Origin: Chromatiales bacterium
GTDB taxonomy: Bacteria; Pseudomonadota; Gammaproteobacteria; UBA6429; Thiohalophilaceae
DNA: 64,000 nt
Direction of reading: 5' to 3'
Assembly: GCA_027032075.1 (NCBI GenBank)
Contig: JALVOC010000006.1
Span: 152,429-216,428 of the forward strand
Below the pieces are notes generated by a model. It was not told the DNA's origin and searched no databases. It saw nothing but the letters and a program-made list of their open reading frames with translations. A program made the translations under genes and the position numbers. Below, one piece after another: positions 42,518 to 52,272 of this stretch (its first letter is position 1; every line of letters starts with the position of its first letter).

Positions 42518-44620
42518 TTATTGTTCCGCAGTTACACTGGATGGCTGGCCTACGGTGGCGACAATCTTGATTTGTTTGTCGCCGGGTATTTCGTTATAAG
42601 CCAGCACATGCAGGGACGGGATACCATGATGAACAAAGTGTGCCAACATGGTCCGGATGATTCCGGATACCAGCAATACCGCTGGTTGACCGGCCGCTTC
42701 CTGCTTCTGGGCGGCTTCCGCCAATGCGCCGTGGAGCCGCTCCGCCAGTCCGGGCTCGATGCCTACGCCGCCCCCGTCACCTGTCTGAACAGTTTGTTGC
42801 AATAACTGTTCCAAACCAGGATCAAGGGTGATAACCGGCAGCTCCGCTTCTATCCCGTTGATTTGCTGAACAATTAACCGCCCGAGGGCGCCCCGCACGG
42901 CGGTGGTCAAAACGTCGGGCTCTTGACTGCGGCTGGCATGTTCCGCCAGTGTTTCGGCAATTGTCCTGATATCGCGAATGGGTATGCCTTCGGAAAGGAG
43001 GTTCTGTAACACCTTCACCACCACTCCAAGGGAAAGGGTGTCGGGGATCAGGTTTTCCACCAGCTTCGGCGCAACCTTGGCCAGTTTGTCGAGCAGATGC
43101 TGAACCTCCTCATGCCCCAGCAATTCATGCGCATGGGATTGCAGCTGCTGGCTCAGGTGGGTGGCCACCACCGTCTCCGCGTCCACCACGGTATACCCCA
43201 TGGTCTGCGCCTGATCACGCTGGGAAGGATCGATCCATAACGCTTCCAGACCAAAAGCCGGATCAGTGGTCGGGATACCGTCGATGCTGCCGAAGACCTG
43301 CCCCGGATTGATCGCCAGTTCCTTGTCCGGATGGATTTCCGCCTCACCCACGGTGACGCCCATCAGGGTCAGGCGGTAACTGGTGGGAGGCAGGTCCAGG
43401 TTGTCACGGATGTGCACCGGCGGGATCAGGAAACCCAGTTCCTGCGAGAGTTTCTTGCGCACGCCCTTGATACGGCCCATCAACTGGCCACCCTGTTCCT
43501 TGTCCACCATGGGGATGAGGCGGTAACCCACCTCCAGTCCGATGGCGTCGACCGGGGTGACGTCATCCCAACTGAGATCCTTGACCTCCGGTTCCACCGC
43601 TTTGGCCGCAGCCGGGATCTCCCGCAGTTTTTCCTGCTGACGCCGGTGAATCCACCAGGCGCCAAAACCGCATAACACCGACAGGCTGAGAAAGGCCAGA
43701 TTGGGCATGCCGGGGATCAGTCCCATGATGCCGAGAATACCGCTGGTGACGGCGAGGGAACGCGGATTGCCGAATAACTGCTGCAGCACCTGCGAGCCCA
43801 TGTCCTGCGAACTGGAAACACGGGTGATGATGATACCGGCGGCGGTGGACAACAACAGCGCCGGGATCTGCGCCACCAGACCGTCGCCGATGGTCAGCAG
43901 CGTATAGTTGCGCGCCGCCTGGGCAAAACTCAAATCATGCTGAAATATGCCAATGATGAGACCACCGATGATATTGATAAAGAGGATCAAGATGCCGGCC
44001 ACCGCATCCCCGCGAACGAATTTACTCGCACCGTCCATGGAACCGTAAAACTCGGCTTCGGCGCTGATCTCTTCGCGGCGCTGACGGGCAAGCTCCTGAT
44101 CGATCAGGCCGGCATTCAGATCCGCATCAATTGCCATCTGCTTACCTGGCATGGCATCGAGGGTAAAACGGGCGCTGACTTCGGAGATACGTGTCGCACC
44201 CTTGGTGATCACCACAAAATTGATGATCACCAGAATGGCGAAGACCACAATACCCACCGCATAGTTGCCACCGACGACAAATTCGCCAAACGCCTTGATC
44301 ACCTGACCGGCAGCATCGGTACCGGTGTGCCCTTCGAGCAGGACCACACGGGTGGAGGCAACATTCAATGCCAGGCGCAACAGCGTAGTTATCAGCAGGA
44401 CGGTGGGAAACAGCCCGAAATCAAGAGGCCGCAGGGTATAGATGGTGACCAGCAGCACCACCAGCGCCAGCGAGATATTGAAGCTGAACAACACATCCAG
44501 CAGAAAAGGCGCCAGCGGCACGACTATCATCGCCATCATGACGATCAACAGCAGAGGCGCCCCCAGTCCCTGTCGACTGATAGAACGAATGGAACTCATT
44601 GCAGCGGTTTGACTGGCCAT
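42518..44620 (-). CDS. flhA: Flagellar export gate protein FlhA
   Basis: This is the core membrane protein of the flagellar type III export apparatus, 700 aa. The N-terminal half has about eight membrane helices and the conserved cytoplasmic loop with RISEVSARFTLDAMPGKQMAIDADLNAGLIDQELARQRREEISAEAEFYGSMDGASKFVRGDA in parts. The C-terminal half is the soluble nonameric ring domain that docks chaperone-substrate complexes (from about residue 350, VTPVDAIGLEVGYRLIPMVD). flhB ends 20 bases upstream and flhF begins 34 bases downstream. Confidence 0.98.
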   Translation of the reverse strand: MASQTAAMSSIRSISRQGLGAPLLLIVMMAMIVVPLAPFLLDVLFSFNISLALVVLLVTIYTLRPLDFGLFPTVLLITTLLRLALNVASTRVVLLEGHTGTDAAGQVIKAFGEFVVGGNYAVGIVVFAILVIINFVVITKGATRISEVSARFTLDAMPGKQMAIDADLNAGLIDQELARQRREEISAEAEFYGSMDGASKFVRGDAVAGILILFINIIGGLIIGIFQHDLSFAQAARNYTLLTIGDGLVAQIPALLLSTAAGIIITRVSSSQDMGSQVLQQLFGNPRSLAVTSGILGIMGLIPGMPNLAFLSLSVLCGFGAWWIHRRQQEKLREIPAAAKAVEPEVKDLSWDDVTPVDAIGLEVGYRLIPMVDKEQGGQLMGRIKGVRKKLSQELGFLIPPVHIRDNLDLPPTSYRLTLMGVTVGEAEIHPDKELAINPGQVFGSIDGIPTTDPAFGLEALWIDPSQRDQAQTMGYTVVDAETVVATHLSQQLQSHAHELLGHEEVQHLLDKLAKVAPKLVENLIPDTLSLGVVVKVLQNLLSEGIPIRDIRTIAETLAEHASRSQEPDVLTTAVRGALGRLIVQQINGIEAELPVITLDPGLEQLLQQTVQTGDGGGVGIEPGLAERLHGALAEAAQKQEAAGQPAVLLVSGIIRTMLAHFVHHGIPSLHVLAYNEIPGDKQIKIVATVGQPSSVTAEQ

Positions 44621-44640
44621 GCTTCACCCTTTACCAAATC

Positions 44641-45777
44641 TTATTCGTCATACTTCATGTCATCCGGAATCGGCATGTCTTTCATGCGGTGGGTTTGCCC
44701 GCTTTTGGCACGGCCGCGACGTTTCAACTGGAACACGTACGCCAGCACCTGCGCCACAGCCAGATAGAGGCCGGCAGGGATTTCCTGATCGATTTCGGTG
44801 GTGTGGAACAAAGCGCGCGCCAACGGCGGGGCTTCCATGATCGGAACCTCGTTCTCCCTTGCAATGGTACGGATCTGCATGGCGATCAGATCCGCCCCCT
44901 TGGCAACCACCACGGGGGCACCACTGTTGGCCTGCGGATCATAACGCAGCGCAACCGCATAATGCGTCGGGTTGGTGATCACCACATCGGCTTTGGGCAC
45001 TTCGGCCATCATGCGCCGCTGCGCCATCTCCCGTTGCAGGCGCCTTACCCGCCCGCGCACATCCGGGTTGCCTTCCGTGTCCTTGTTTTCGTCCTTGATT
45101 TCCTGGAAGGTCATTTTCAACTGGCGCTGATGGTCCCACAACTGAAACGGCACATCCACCGCAGCGATCAGAATCAATGCCGAGGCAATCATCAAAAATC
45201 CCATCACCAGCAAATGGCCGGCATGTTTCATCGCCTGCATCACGGGTTCATTTCCCAGACCGATATAGTTTTCAGCCTGGTTATACAGGTAGATCACCGC
45301 CACCAGACCGATAACCGCAAACTTGGCCAACGCCTTGAGCAACTCCATCAAGCCGCGCCAGGAAAAGATGCGCTGCATGCCTTTTACCGGATCGAGCTTC
45401 TCCCACTTGAATCCCAATGCCTTGGTACTGAAGGTAATGCCCCCCATGGAGAAGCTGCCGGCCACCGCCGCGATGATCACGATGAAGAAGAAGGGCGCCA
45501 GAATCCAGACAGCATCGAGCAAGGCGGACTTGAACAATTGCGGCATGGCGACCGGATCAAAAATATTTGCACGGCTGATACTCAGATGTTCCCGGAACAA
45601 CTCCGCAAAACCGTCGCTGGCAACAGGGCCGAGAAACAGAATGGCGCCACCCGACAGCAGCATGATCAACATGGTGTTGAGTTCACGCGAGCTGGCGACC
45701 TGGCCTTTTTCCCGCGCCTGCTGTTTCCTTCGCGGCGTGGGTTGTTCTGTGCGTTCCTGTCCGGTATCTTCCGCCAT
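44641..45777 (-). CDS. flhB: Flagellar export switch protein FlhB
   Basis: This 378-aa export-apparatus protein switches specificity from rod/hook to filament. It has a charged N-terminus (EDTGQERTEQPTPRRKQQAREKGQVASSRELN), four membrane helices, and the cytoplasmic domain with the autocleavage motif NPTH in VITNPTHYAVALRYD (about 265), which is intact. It starts one base before the end of fliR. A stand-alone protein resembling only its tail is encoded at 23169-23450. Confidence 0.98.
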   Translation of the reverse strand: MAEDTGQERTEQPTPRRKQQAREKGQVASSRELNTMLIMLLSGGAILFLGPVASDGFAELFREHLSISRANIFDPVAMPQLFKSALLDAVWILAPFFFIVIIAAVAGSFSMGGITFSTKALGFKWEKLDPVKGMQRIFSWRGLMELLKALAKFAVIGLVAVIYLYNQAENYIGLGNEPVMQAMKHAGHLLVMGFLMIASALILIAAVDVPFQLWDHQRQLKMTFQEIKDENKDTEGNPDVRGRVRRLQREMAQRRMMAEVPKADVVITNPTHYAVALRYDPQANSGAPVVVAKGADLIAMQIRTIARENEVPIMEAPPLARALFHTTEIDQEIPAGLYLAVAQVLAYVFQLKRRGRAKSGQTHRMKDMPIPDDMKYDE

Positions 45778-45778
45778 T

Positions 45779-46558
45779 TCACGCTGCTCCTGTCATGAGG
45801 CGTCGCAGCAGATAGAAGACATCATTGAACAAGCCGTTGGTTTGCGGCAGAGAGCTGGCCAGGGTGATATAAATCACCGCAAAACCCAGCATCATGGTCA
45901 CCGGAAAACCGATGGCAAACAGGTTGAGCTGGGGTGCGGCGCGGCTCATGATACCGAAGGTAATATTCACCACCAGCAGGGAAGCAATCGCCGGCAAGGC
46001 CAGCGCCAGGCCACCGGCAAAAAGATTCCCGCCCCAGATGGCAACCTGATGAAAACTCTCCGGCACCAGTCCATTGGCGCCAACCGGCATGGAACGAAAG
46101 CTGTCCACCAGCACCTCGACAAGCAGAAGATGGCCGTTCAATGAGAGATAGACCAGAATGACCATCAATACATAAAACTGACTCAAGACAGGTGCCTGGG
46201 TGCCGTTTTGCGGATCCACCATAACGGAAAATCCCAGCCCCATCTGCATGGCGACAATCTGCCCGCCGGTGATCACGGCACTGAACACCAACTGCACGGT
46301 AAAACCCAGAAGAACACCAATCATTACCTGTTGCACAATCAACATAAGCGCCAGCGGGCTCAACAGCTCCACCTGCGGAGCGGCTGGCAGTAACGGCGCA
46401 ACCACTACGGTGATTGCCAATGCCAGCATCAAGCGGACTTTTGCCGGCACGCTTTGCGCACCGAATACCGGTGCCGCCATGACCATGGCACCGATACGAA
46501 ACAGTGGCCATATCCAGACACCAACCAGGGCCGTAATTTCGGAGCCGGTTAACAACAT
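45779..46558 (-). CDS. fliR: Flagellar export protein FliR
   Basis: This 259-aa hydrophobic protein has about six membrane segments and forms the export gate with FliP and FliQ. It has WIWPLFRIGAMVMAAPVFGAQSVPAKVRLMLALAITVVVAPLLP in parts near the N-terminus and the conserved QMGLGFSVMVDPQNGTQAPVLSQFYVLM. It is placed between fliQ and flhB with almost no gaps, as in other gammaproteobacteria. Confidence 0.97.
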   Translation of the reverse strand: MLLTGSEITALVGVWIWPLFRIGAMVMAAPVFGAQSVPAKVRLMLALAITVVVAPLLPAAPQVELLSPLALMLIVQQVMIGVLLGFTVQLVFSAVITGGQIVAMQMGLGFSVMVDPQNGTQAPVLSQFYVLMVILVYLSLNGHLLLVEVLVDSFRSMPVGANGLVPESFHQVAIWGGNLFAGGLALALPAIASLLVVNITFGIMSRAAPQLNLFAIGFPVTMMLGFAVIYITLASSLPQTNGLFNDVFYLLRRLMTGAA

Positions 46559-46561
46559 GGA

Positions 46562-46831
46562 TCACCCAATCAGAAAGGGAATATCATGAATCAACTGCTG
46601 GGTGTAATCGATTATCAGACGCAACATCCAGGGACCGGCAAGAATAAACGTCAACAATGTCACCAGCAGTTTGGGAATAAAACTCAAGGTCATTTCATTT
46701 ATCTGGGTTGCCGCCTGGAACATGCTGACCAACAGGCCGACAACCAGAGCCGGCAGCAGAATCACCAGGATCAACATCAGGATGATCTCCAGCGCGTGTT
46801 GAAATATGGTCAATACACTGTCGGGCGTCAT
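46562..46831 (-). CDS. fliQ: Flagellar export protein FliQ
   Basis: This 89-aa protein has two membrane helices: ALEIILMLILVILLPALVVGLLVSMFQAATQINEMTLSFIPKLL in parts, then VTLLTFILAGPWMLRLIIDYTQQL. The TQINEMTLSFIPK loop is the family signature. It lies three bases after fliP and three bases before fliR on the same strand. It packs around the FliP-FliR export pore. Confidence 0.97.
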   Translation of the reverse strand: MTPDSVLTIFQHALEIILMLILVILLPALVVGLLVSMFQAATQINEMTLSFIPKLLVTLLTFILAGPWMLRLIIDYTQQLIHDIPFLIG

Positions 46832-46834
46832 GAT

Positions 46835-47578
46835 TTAAATATAAAAGCTCGAGGCGAGGGTGCCGATTATCAGATTCCAGCCATCCACCAGCACGAACAA
46901 CATGATTTTGAACGGCAGGGAAATGATCATCGGGGACAACATCATCATCCCCATCGACATGAGCACACTCGCCACCACCAAATCAATGATGAGAAACGGA
47001 ATAAACAGCAGGAATCCGATTTGAAAAGCTGTTTTCAACTCACTGGTCACAAACGCAGGAACCAGGATACTGAAAGACACATCCTTGACATCGTCGTACT
47101 CTGTCTCCCCTGCGATTTTGGCGAACATGCCGATATCTGCCTCGCGCGTCTGATTCAGCATAAAATCCCGTAACGGTTCACTCGCCGTCGCGGTCGCCTG
47201 TTGAAAATTCATCTTGTCAGCCATGTATGGCTCCAATGCCTGGACATAGATACGGTTGAATACCGGCGCCATGATAAAGAAAGTCAGAAACAACGACAGC
47301 CCGATGAGAATTTGTGAGGACGGCGCCTGCATCAAGCCGATTGCCTGACGCAATATGGACAAAACAATGATGATGCGTGCGAATGATGTCATCATTAACA
47401 ACGCCGCCGGCAACAGCGTCAGTGCGGTCATCAGGGCGACGACCTGTAAACTTACAGAATACGTTTGTTCCCCATCAGCCCCGGTGTTAACGGTGATCGC
47501 CTGCAGGCCGGGTTGGGCGTGCACCATCAGCGGCGACATCAACAGTAACAGGGAAACGAGCCGCAACAGCCACTTCAT
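46835..47578 (-). CDS. fliP: Flagellar export protein FliP
   Basis: This 247-aa export-gate protein has a cleavable signal peptide (about 1-21, ending VHAQ) followed by a periplasmic part and four membrane helices. Signature stretches are [45 protein letters not shown] in parts and the conserved [63 protein letters not shown] in parts. Its first codon overlaps the end of fliO by four bases. Confidence 0.98.
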   Translation of the reverse strand: MKWLLRLVSLLLLMSPLMVHAQPGLQAITVNTGADGEQTYSVSLQVVALMTALTLLPAALLMMTSFARIIIVLSILRQAIGLMQAPSSQILIGLSLFLTFFIMAPVFNRIYVQALEPYMADKMNFQQATATASEPLRDFMLNQTREADIGMFAKIAGETEYDDVKDVSFSILVPAFVTSELKTAFQIGFLLFIPFLIIDLVVASVLMSMGMMMLSPMIISLPFKIMLFVLVDGWNLIIGTLASSFYI

Positions 47579-48030
47579 GAACTTGTCCTCTGTTTCAATA
47601 GCTTGTGCAGTTTTTCCGCAAAATTGCCGCTGGGCGGATGGCTGGGCTCACTGATGATGGGTTCATCCAATACATGCAAGGTGCGGATCTGGCCGGGGGC
47701 AACCCCAAGCAACAACTGGGTGTCACCGGCCTGCAGCAACAGCACCCGCTCCCTTTGGCCAACCGAAACACCACCGAGAATTTTCAATGCACCGGCGGCA
47801 GTTGTCTGAAAATTGCCCATGCGGCGCATGAACCAGGCCAGGCCGATGATCAGCGCAACCACAAACACCAGGCCCAACATCATTTGTAGGTAATGACCGG
47901 TGCCAACCGGATCCGTAGATAACGGACCTTTTATTGCTTTTGCGGTTTTTTCGTCCGCCAGGGCACTGTCCAGCAGAAACACGGACAACAAAACCACCGG
48001 CAGAGGCCATCTGTAAAAACGCTGTCTCAT
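47575..48030 (-). CDS. fliO: Flagellar protein FliO
   Basis: This 151-aa protein has a short N-terminal hydrophobic leader ([18 protein letters not shown]), a membrane helix ([25 protein letters not shown]) and a small cytoplasmic domain with [41 protein letters not shown] in parts, the usual FliO pattern. It helps assemble the FliP ring. It overlaps fliN and fliP by four bases each. Confidence 0.95.
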   Translation of the reverse strand: MRQRFYRWPLPVVLLSVFLLDSALADEKTAKAIKGPLSTDPVGTGHYLQMMLGLVFVVALIIGLAWFMRRMGNFQTTAAGALKILGGVSVGQRERVLLLQAGDTQLLLGVAPGQIRTLHVLDEPIISEPSHPPSGNFAEKLHKLLKQRTSS

Positions 48031-48461
48031 CCAAGCTTCCTGACGCGCTCACCAGGACTGATGATATCGGTAAGCCGGATACCGAATTTCTCATTCACCA
48101 CCACCACTTCACCATGAGCGATGAGCGTGCCGTTAACCAGTACATCGAGCGGTTCACCCGCAAGCCGATCCAGTTCGATGACCGAACCCTGGTTCAACTG
48201 CAGCAGGTTGCGAATATTCAGTTTTGTCTGGCCGATTTCCATGGATACTGTCACCGGCACATCCAGGATCACATCGAGGTTGACCTCTTCCTCATTTTTG
48301 CCACCGGTATCCTGCAATGGTTCAAGGCCGGCAGGCGCGACGTTATCCGCAGACGTGTCGGCTTCATTCTGCTCATCCGCCGATGCGGCATCACCCGCTT
48401 CCGCCAGGGCATCCGCCCATTCGTCCATTACATTTTCGTCATTGTTTTCGCTATCACTCAT
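48027..48461 (-). CDS. fliN: Flagellar motor switch protein FliN
   Basis: This 144-aa C-ring protein has an acidic, variable N-terminal half (about 1-60) and a C-terminal SpoA domain with VILDVPVTVSMEIGQTKLNIRNLLQLNQGSVIELDRLAGEPLDVLVNGTLIAHGEVVVVNEKFGIRLTDI in parts, the FliN signature. With FliM it receives CheY-P and sets the direction of rotation. It lies 25 bases after fliM and overlaps fliO. Confidence 0.98.
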   Translation of the reverse strand: MSDSENNDENVMDEWADALAEAGDAASADEQNEADTSADNVAPAGLEPLQDTGGKNEEEVNLDVILDVPVTVSMEIGQTKLNIRNLLQLNQGSVIELDRLAGEPLDVLVNGTLIAHGEVVVVNEKFGIRLTDIISPGERVRKLG

Positions 48462-48486
48462 CGTTTTTCCTCAACACCACAATCCA

Positions 48487-49485
48487 TCATTTCACCAGTA
48501 CCAGCGGGGTTTCTTGCAATCGTTTTGCCTTCTTCACGATCTTGACCGCGAGATTTCCATTCGATACACCGAACTTGCCGTAAAATATCGGGATTTCTTC
48601 TACCATGAGCGGAACCAGCTCGGGCAAATCAACCGGTAAAATGTCACCCTCCTTCAACTGCACCACGTCACGCAATGACATGGTGGTGCGCACCAGCGTC
48701 GAGGAGATTTCCATGTCGGCGGTTTTGACCTCCTCCTGCAGTGATATCGACCAACGCTCATCCTTTTCGGTGACATCACTCTGAATACCGGCATCCAGCA
48801 GTTCACGTATCGGTTCCAGCATCGAATACGGCATGGTCATATGCACATCGCCACCACCGCCGTCCAGCTCGACATGGAAAGTGGATACCACGACGACTTC
48901 AGAGGGGCTGACGATATTGGCAAACTGGGGGTTGACTTCCATGCTGCTGAATTTGAATTTGATTGGCATGACAGGCTTCCAGGCTTCAACCATGTCGTCG
49001 AAGATATCCCGCAATACCATCTGGATAACCCGTTGTTCGGTAGCGGAAAAATCCCGCCCTTCGATCTTGGTATGCCGCCCGATGCCACCGTAAAAATTAT
49101 CAACCAGAATGAAAACCAGCTTGGGATCAAACACGACCAATGCGGAACCCCGCAAAGGATTGACTTTTACAATATTCATGCTGGTGGGAACGAACAGGCT
49201 GTGCACATATTCCGAAAACTTTAGCATTTGCACCCCGCCTACCGATATCTCGGAAGAACGCCGTAACATGTTGAACAAACTGATGCGGAACTTGCGTGCA
49301 AAACGTTCGTTGATCATTTCCAGTGTCGGCATGCGGCCGCGGACAATGCGGTCGTGACTGGTAAAATCAAAGGAACGTACCACCCCGTCACGTGCGGCGA
49401 GATCCTCTGTTTCAACGTCGCCATTATCGACACCGTGCAACAAGGCATCGATTTCGTCCTGGGATAAAAGATCATTAACTGCCAT
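48487..49485 (-). CDS. fliM: Flagellar motor switch protein FliM
   Basis: This 332-aa C-ring protein has the N-terminal CheY-P binding motif LLSQDEIDALLHG at the very start, the middle CheC-like domain with the GGMG-type loop replaced by NFYGGIGRHTKIEGRDFSATEQRVIQ, and a C-terminal SpoA domain (VVQLKEGDILPVDLPELVPLMVEEIPIFYGKFGVSNGNLAVKI in parts). Length is normal. fliL ends 8 bases upstream and fliN follows 25 bases downstream. Confidence 0.98.
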   Translation of the reverse strand: MAVNDLLSQDEIDALLHGVDNGDVETEDLAARDGVVRSFDFTSHDRIVRGRMPTLEMINERFARKFRISLFNMLRRSSEISVGGVQMLKFSEYVHSLFVPTSMNIVKVNPLRGSALVVFDPKLVFILVDNFYGGIGRHTKIEGRDFSATEQRVIQMVLRDIFDDMVEAWKPVMPIKFKFSSMEVNPQFANIVSPSEVVVVSTFHVELDGGGGDVHMTMPYSMLEPIRELLDAGIQSDVTEKDERWSISLQEEVKTADMEISSTLVRTTMSLRDVVQLKEGDILPVDLPELVPLMVEEIPIFYGKFGVSNGNLAVKIVKKAKRLQETPLVLVK

Positions 49486-49493
49486 ATTTTTAC

Positions 49494-50003
49494 CTATTGC
49501 ATGATAAAACTGGTGAAATAAACCGCTTCCACGCCGGGCCGGTGGATTTCCTGCTCCACCACACCCTGTATGGATTTGAGGATCTCCTCTGCCAGCTTCT
49601 GCTTGCCTTCCGGCTTATTCAGCTCATCAAACTGTTTACCACTAAGAATATTGATAATATTGTCCTGCACCACCGGCATGTGTTTTTCCACCGCATCCAG
49701 GGCATCCTGCTCCCTTGCCATGATGGTGATTTCAAGCTGGAGAAAACGTGCCTTGCTGCTGTCAGCAAAGTTGATGGTGAATTCCGGCTTGAGCGGCATA
49801 TACAATGCAGTTTTTGTTTCCACTGCCTGTGTTTCCGCCGCCGCATTCTCCTCCGCTTCGCTATCCGCTTTGCCATTGACGACGAAAAAATAATAACCGC
49901 CACCGCCGGCAAGCAGCAGTACCAATACAATTAGTACTATCAGCAATATTTTGGTGGTGTTACTGCCACCCTTTACATCAAGATCGAGATCTTCATCCGC
50001 CAT
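49494..50003 (-). CDS. fliL: Flagellar basal body protein FliL
   Basis: This 169-aa inner-membrane protein has one membrane helix after a short acidic cytoplasmic start (KILLIVLIVLVLLLAGGGGYYFF), then a periplasmic stomatin-like domain with YMPLKPEFTINFADSSKARFLQLEITIMAREQDALDAVEKHMPVVQDNIINILSGKQFDELNKPEGKQKL in parts. It supports stator function. It is the first gene of the run down to fliA and has a sigma-54-type promoter 54 bases before its start. Confidence 0.96.
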   Translation of the reverse strand: MADEDLDLDVKGGSNTTKILLIVLIVLVLLLAGGGGYYFFVVNGKADSEAEENAAAETQAVETKTALYMPLKPEFTINFADSSKARFLQLEITIMAREQDALDAVEKHMPVVQDNIINILSGKQFDELNKPEGKQKLAEEILKSIQGVVEQEIHRPGVEAVYFTSFIMQ

Positions 50004-50056
50004 GCCTGTGCATCCTTTGGTGTTCTGTCAATTTTCCTGTCTCGCCATGTCATGAA

Positions 50057-50072
50057 TGCAAGACATGTACCA
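50057..50072 (-). promoter_or_regulatory. Sigma-54 (RpoN) promoter before fliL
   Basis: On the minus strand TGGTACATGTCTTGCA has the sigma-54 layout TGGCAC-N5-TTGCA with exact GG-to-GC spacing and one mismatch in the -24 box. It lies 54 bases before the fliL ATG. In Pseudomonas the matching flagellar genes depend on RpoN and FleQ, so the whole fliL-to-fliA run is probably a class II operon. Confidence 0.7.
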
Positions 50073-50282
50073 GCCGCTTTTATTTTCCGGGGCGAAGAAA
50101 TTTCAACAAGTTACCGCTCACAAGCGGAACACTGCCAATGCTTTGACGCTTGAGTGACTTTGGAGGGAGCCGGAAAACCGGCTGTTGTATAGGAAGAAGA
50201 AAAAGGAAAGAAGGTTCGGCAAGCGCGCTTGTTTCACCACCGCTTCCGTCACGACGCGGTGGCAGCGGCCTCCTCTTCGCGG

Positions 50283-50843
50283 CTACGCCTCATCCGCCGG
50301 CTTGATAAACAGGTGTTCACGATAATGACGCAATTCATTAATGGAATCATGGATATCATCCAGCGCCAGGTGACTGGACTGCTTGCTGATGCCCTTCAAT
50401 ACCTCCGGCGCCCAGCGTTTGGCCAGCTCCTTGAGCGTACTGACATCCAGATTACGATAATGAAAATATTTTTCCAGCTCGGGCATGCAACGCGCAAGGA
50501 AACGCCGATCCTGACAAATGCTGTTACCGCACATGGGCGAAGTATTGGCGGGAACATATTCCCGCAGAAACTCGATGGTTTGCCGCTCCGCTTCCGCCTC
50601 GGTGATTTGACTGTTGCGCACCCGTTCGACCAGCCCGGACTGGCCATGCTGGCGCGTATTCCACTCATCCATGGCTTGCAGAACGGTATCGCTCTGATGA
50701 ATCGCCAGCACCGGCCCTTCGGCAAGCACATTGAGCTGGCCGTCCGTCACCACAGTGGCGATCTCGATGATAGCGTCACTCAACGTATCCAGACCGGTCA
50801 TTTCCAGATCAATCCAGATCAGATTATTCGGGTTTTGCGCCAT
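50283..50843 (-). CDS. orn: Oligoribonuclease
   Basis: This DEDDh exoribonuclease degrades the last di- to penta-nucleotides of RNA and pGpG from cyclic-di-GMP breakdown. The 186-aa protein starts [32 protein letters not shown] with the first two acidic metal ligands (DLE), has [42 protein letters not shown], and ends with the [22 protein letters not shown] motif, whose His and Asp complete the site. It is divergent from the Ste24-type protease gene, as is common in gammaproteobacteria. Confidence 0.97.
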   Translation of the reverse strand: MAQNPNNLIWIDLEMTGLDTLSDAIIEIATVVTDGQLNVLAEGPVLAIHQSDTVLQAMDEWNTRQHGQSGLVERVRNSQITEAEAERQTIEFLREYVPANTSPMCGNSICQDRRFLARCMPELEKYFHYRNLDVSTLKELAKRWAPEVLKGISKQSSHLALDDIHDSINELRHYREHLFIKPADEA

Positions 50844-50943
50844 ACTTCATCCTGTCCTTATTGTGATATTGATTCAACTTGCCTTGAGGCCAGTCAACGG
50901 CTAATCTGCGTCGCCAGTATCTGCAGAAAGAGCACAGCATAGC

Positions 50944-52188
50944 ATGAATTTGATTACCCTGATCTTCCTGGTGGCCCTGGTCCTCTCAATCCTGATTCAG
51001 CTCTGGCTGGACAGACGGCAAATGCGCCATGTCCGCCAGCATCGTGATGCCGTGCCGGAAGCCTTCCGTGACAGGATTTCCCTCGCCGCCCATCAAAAGG
51101 CCGCCGATTACACCCTGGCGCGCACCCGCCTGGGAATAGTGGAATTGTTCATCGGCGCGGCGCTGCTGCTCGGCTGGACCCTGGGGGGTGGTCTGCAATG
51201 GCTGGACACTTTCTGGCGGGGGCAGGCACTCTCTCCCCTGCTCACCGGCGTGGCGGTTCTGTTCAGTGTGATGCTCATCAGCAGCCTGCTGGAACTGCCG
51301 GTATCGATTTACCGCACTTTCGTCGTCGAACAGCGTTTCGGCTTCAATCGCACCACCCCCAAGCTGTTCATTACCGATCTCATCAAACAAGTGTTGCTGA
51401 CATTGATCATTGGCGCACCACTTGCCTGGCTGGTGCTATGGCTGATGGAGGATGCCAGCCCGCTATGGTGGCTGTATGTCTGGGGGGTGTGGATGGGCTT
51501 CAGCCTGTTCATGCTGTGGGCGTGGCCGGCGTTTATCGCACCGCTGTTCAACAAATTCTCACCCCTGGAAGACGAAGCGCTGCGGCAACGGATCGAAGAC
51601 CTGCTTACACGCTGTGGTTTTAAAAGCAACGGCGTGTTCGTGATGGATGGCTCCAAACGCTCCAGCCACGGCAACGCCTATTTTTCCGGCCTGGGAACCA
51701 ACAAGCGGATTGTCTTTTTCGATACCTTGCTGAAATCCCTCAGCCCGCCGGAAGTCGAAGCGGTACTGGCACACGAACTGGGCCATTTCAAACGCAAGCA
51801 CATCCAGAAACGCATTGTCACCATGGCGCTGTTCAGCCTGCTGGGCCTGTGGCTACTCGACTGGCTGATGAAACTGCCGGAGTTCTATACCGGTCTTGGC
51901 GTCAGCGAGCCCTCGACCTATATGGCGCTGTTGCTGTTCATGATGGCGGCCCCTCTGTTCAGCCTCTATTTCCAGCCGCTGATGGCCTATTTCAGCCGCA
52001 AACATGAATTCGAGGCGGATGACTATGCCGCGCAACAGAGTAACGCCGATGATTTGATCAAAGCGCTGGTTAAACTCTATGAGGAAAATGCCAATACCTT
52101 GACCCCCGATCCGCTGTATTCGGCAGTGCACGACTCCCATCCACCGGCACCGGTACGCATTGCGCATCTGGCGAGTCACAAAAGGTAG
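50944..52188 (+). CDS. M48-family membrane zinc protease (Ste24 type)
   Basis: This 414-aa inner-membrane protease has several membrane helices over the first 200 residues and the zinc site HELGHFKRKHIQKR (HExxH) at about 279, with a further ligand in HEFEADDYAAQQS near 360. The pattern is that of the Ste24/CAAX-protease-like M48A subfamily, not the shorter HtpX. In bacteria its substrates are not defined; envelope protein quality control is a likely role. It is divergent from orn, with a small cytochrome c gene downstream. Confidence 0.93.
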   Translation: MNLITLIFLVALVLSILIQLWLDRRQMRHVRQHRDAVPEAFRDRISLAAHQKAADYTLARTRLGIVELFIGAALLLGWTLGGGLQWLDTFWRGQALSPLLTGVAVLFSVMLISSLLELPVSIYRTFVVEQRFGFNRTTPKLFITDLIKQVLLTLIIGAPLAWLVLWLMEDASPLWWLYVWGVWMGFSLFMLWAWPAFIAPLFNKFSPLEDEALRQRIEDLLTRCGFKSNGVFVMDGSKRSSHGNAYFSGLGTNKRIVFFDTLLKSLSPPEVEAVLAHELGHFKRKHIQKRIVTMALFSLLGLWLLDWLMKLPEFYTGLGVSEPSTYMALLLFMMAAPLFSLYFQPLMAYFSRKHEFEADDYAAQQSNADDLIKALVKLYEENANTLTPDPLYSAVHDSHPPAPVRIAHLASHKR

Positions 52189-52272
52189 ACAAGGAAGACG
52201 CCATTGAACAAATCCGGAATCACTCTACACTATGCTATGTGCATTGAATACTCAGCAAGCAGGTAATCCCGC

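Noticed and set aside
44599-45798. Long plus-strand open frame (399 aa) over flhB
   Set aside because: Antisense shadow of flhB with low-complexity His/Gln-rich composition and no ribosome-binding site.
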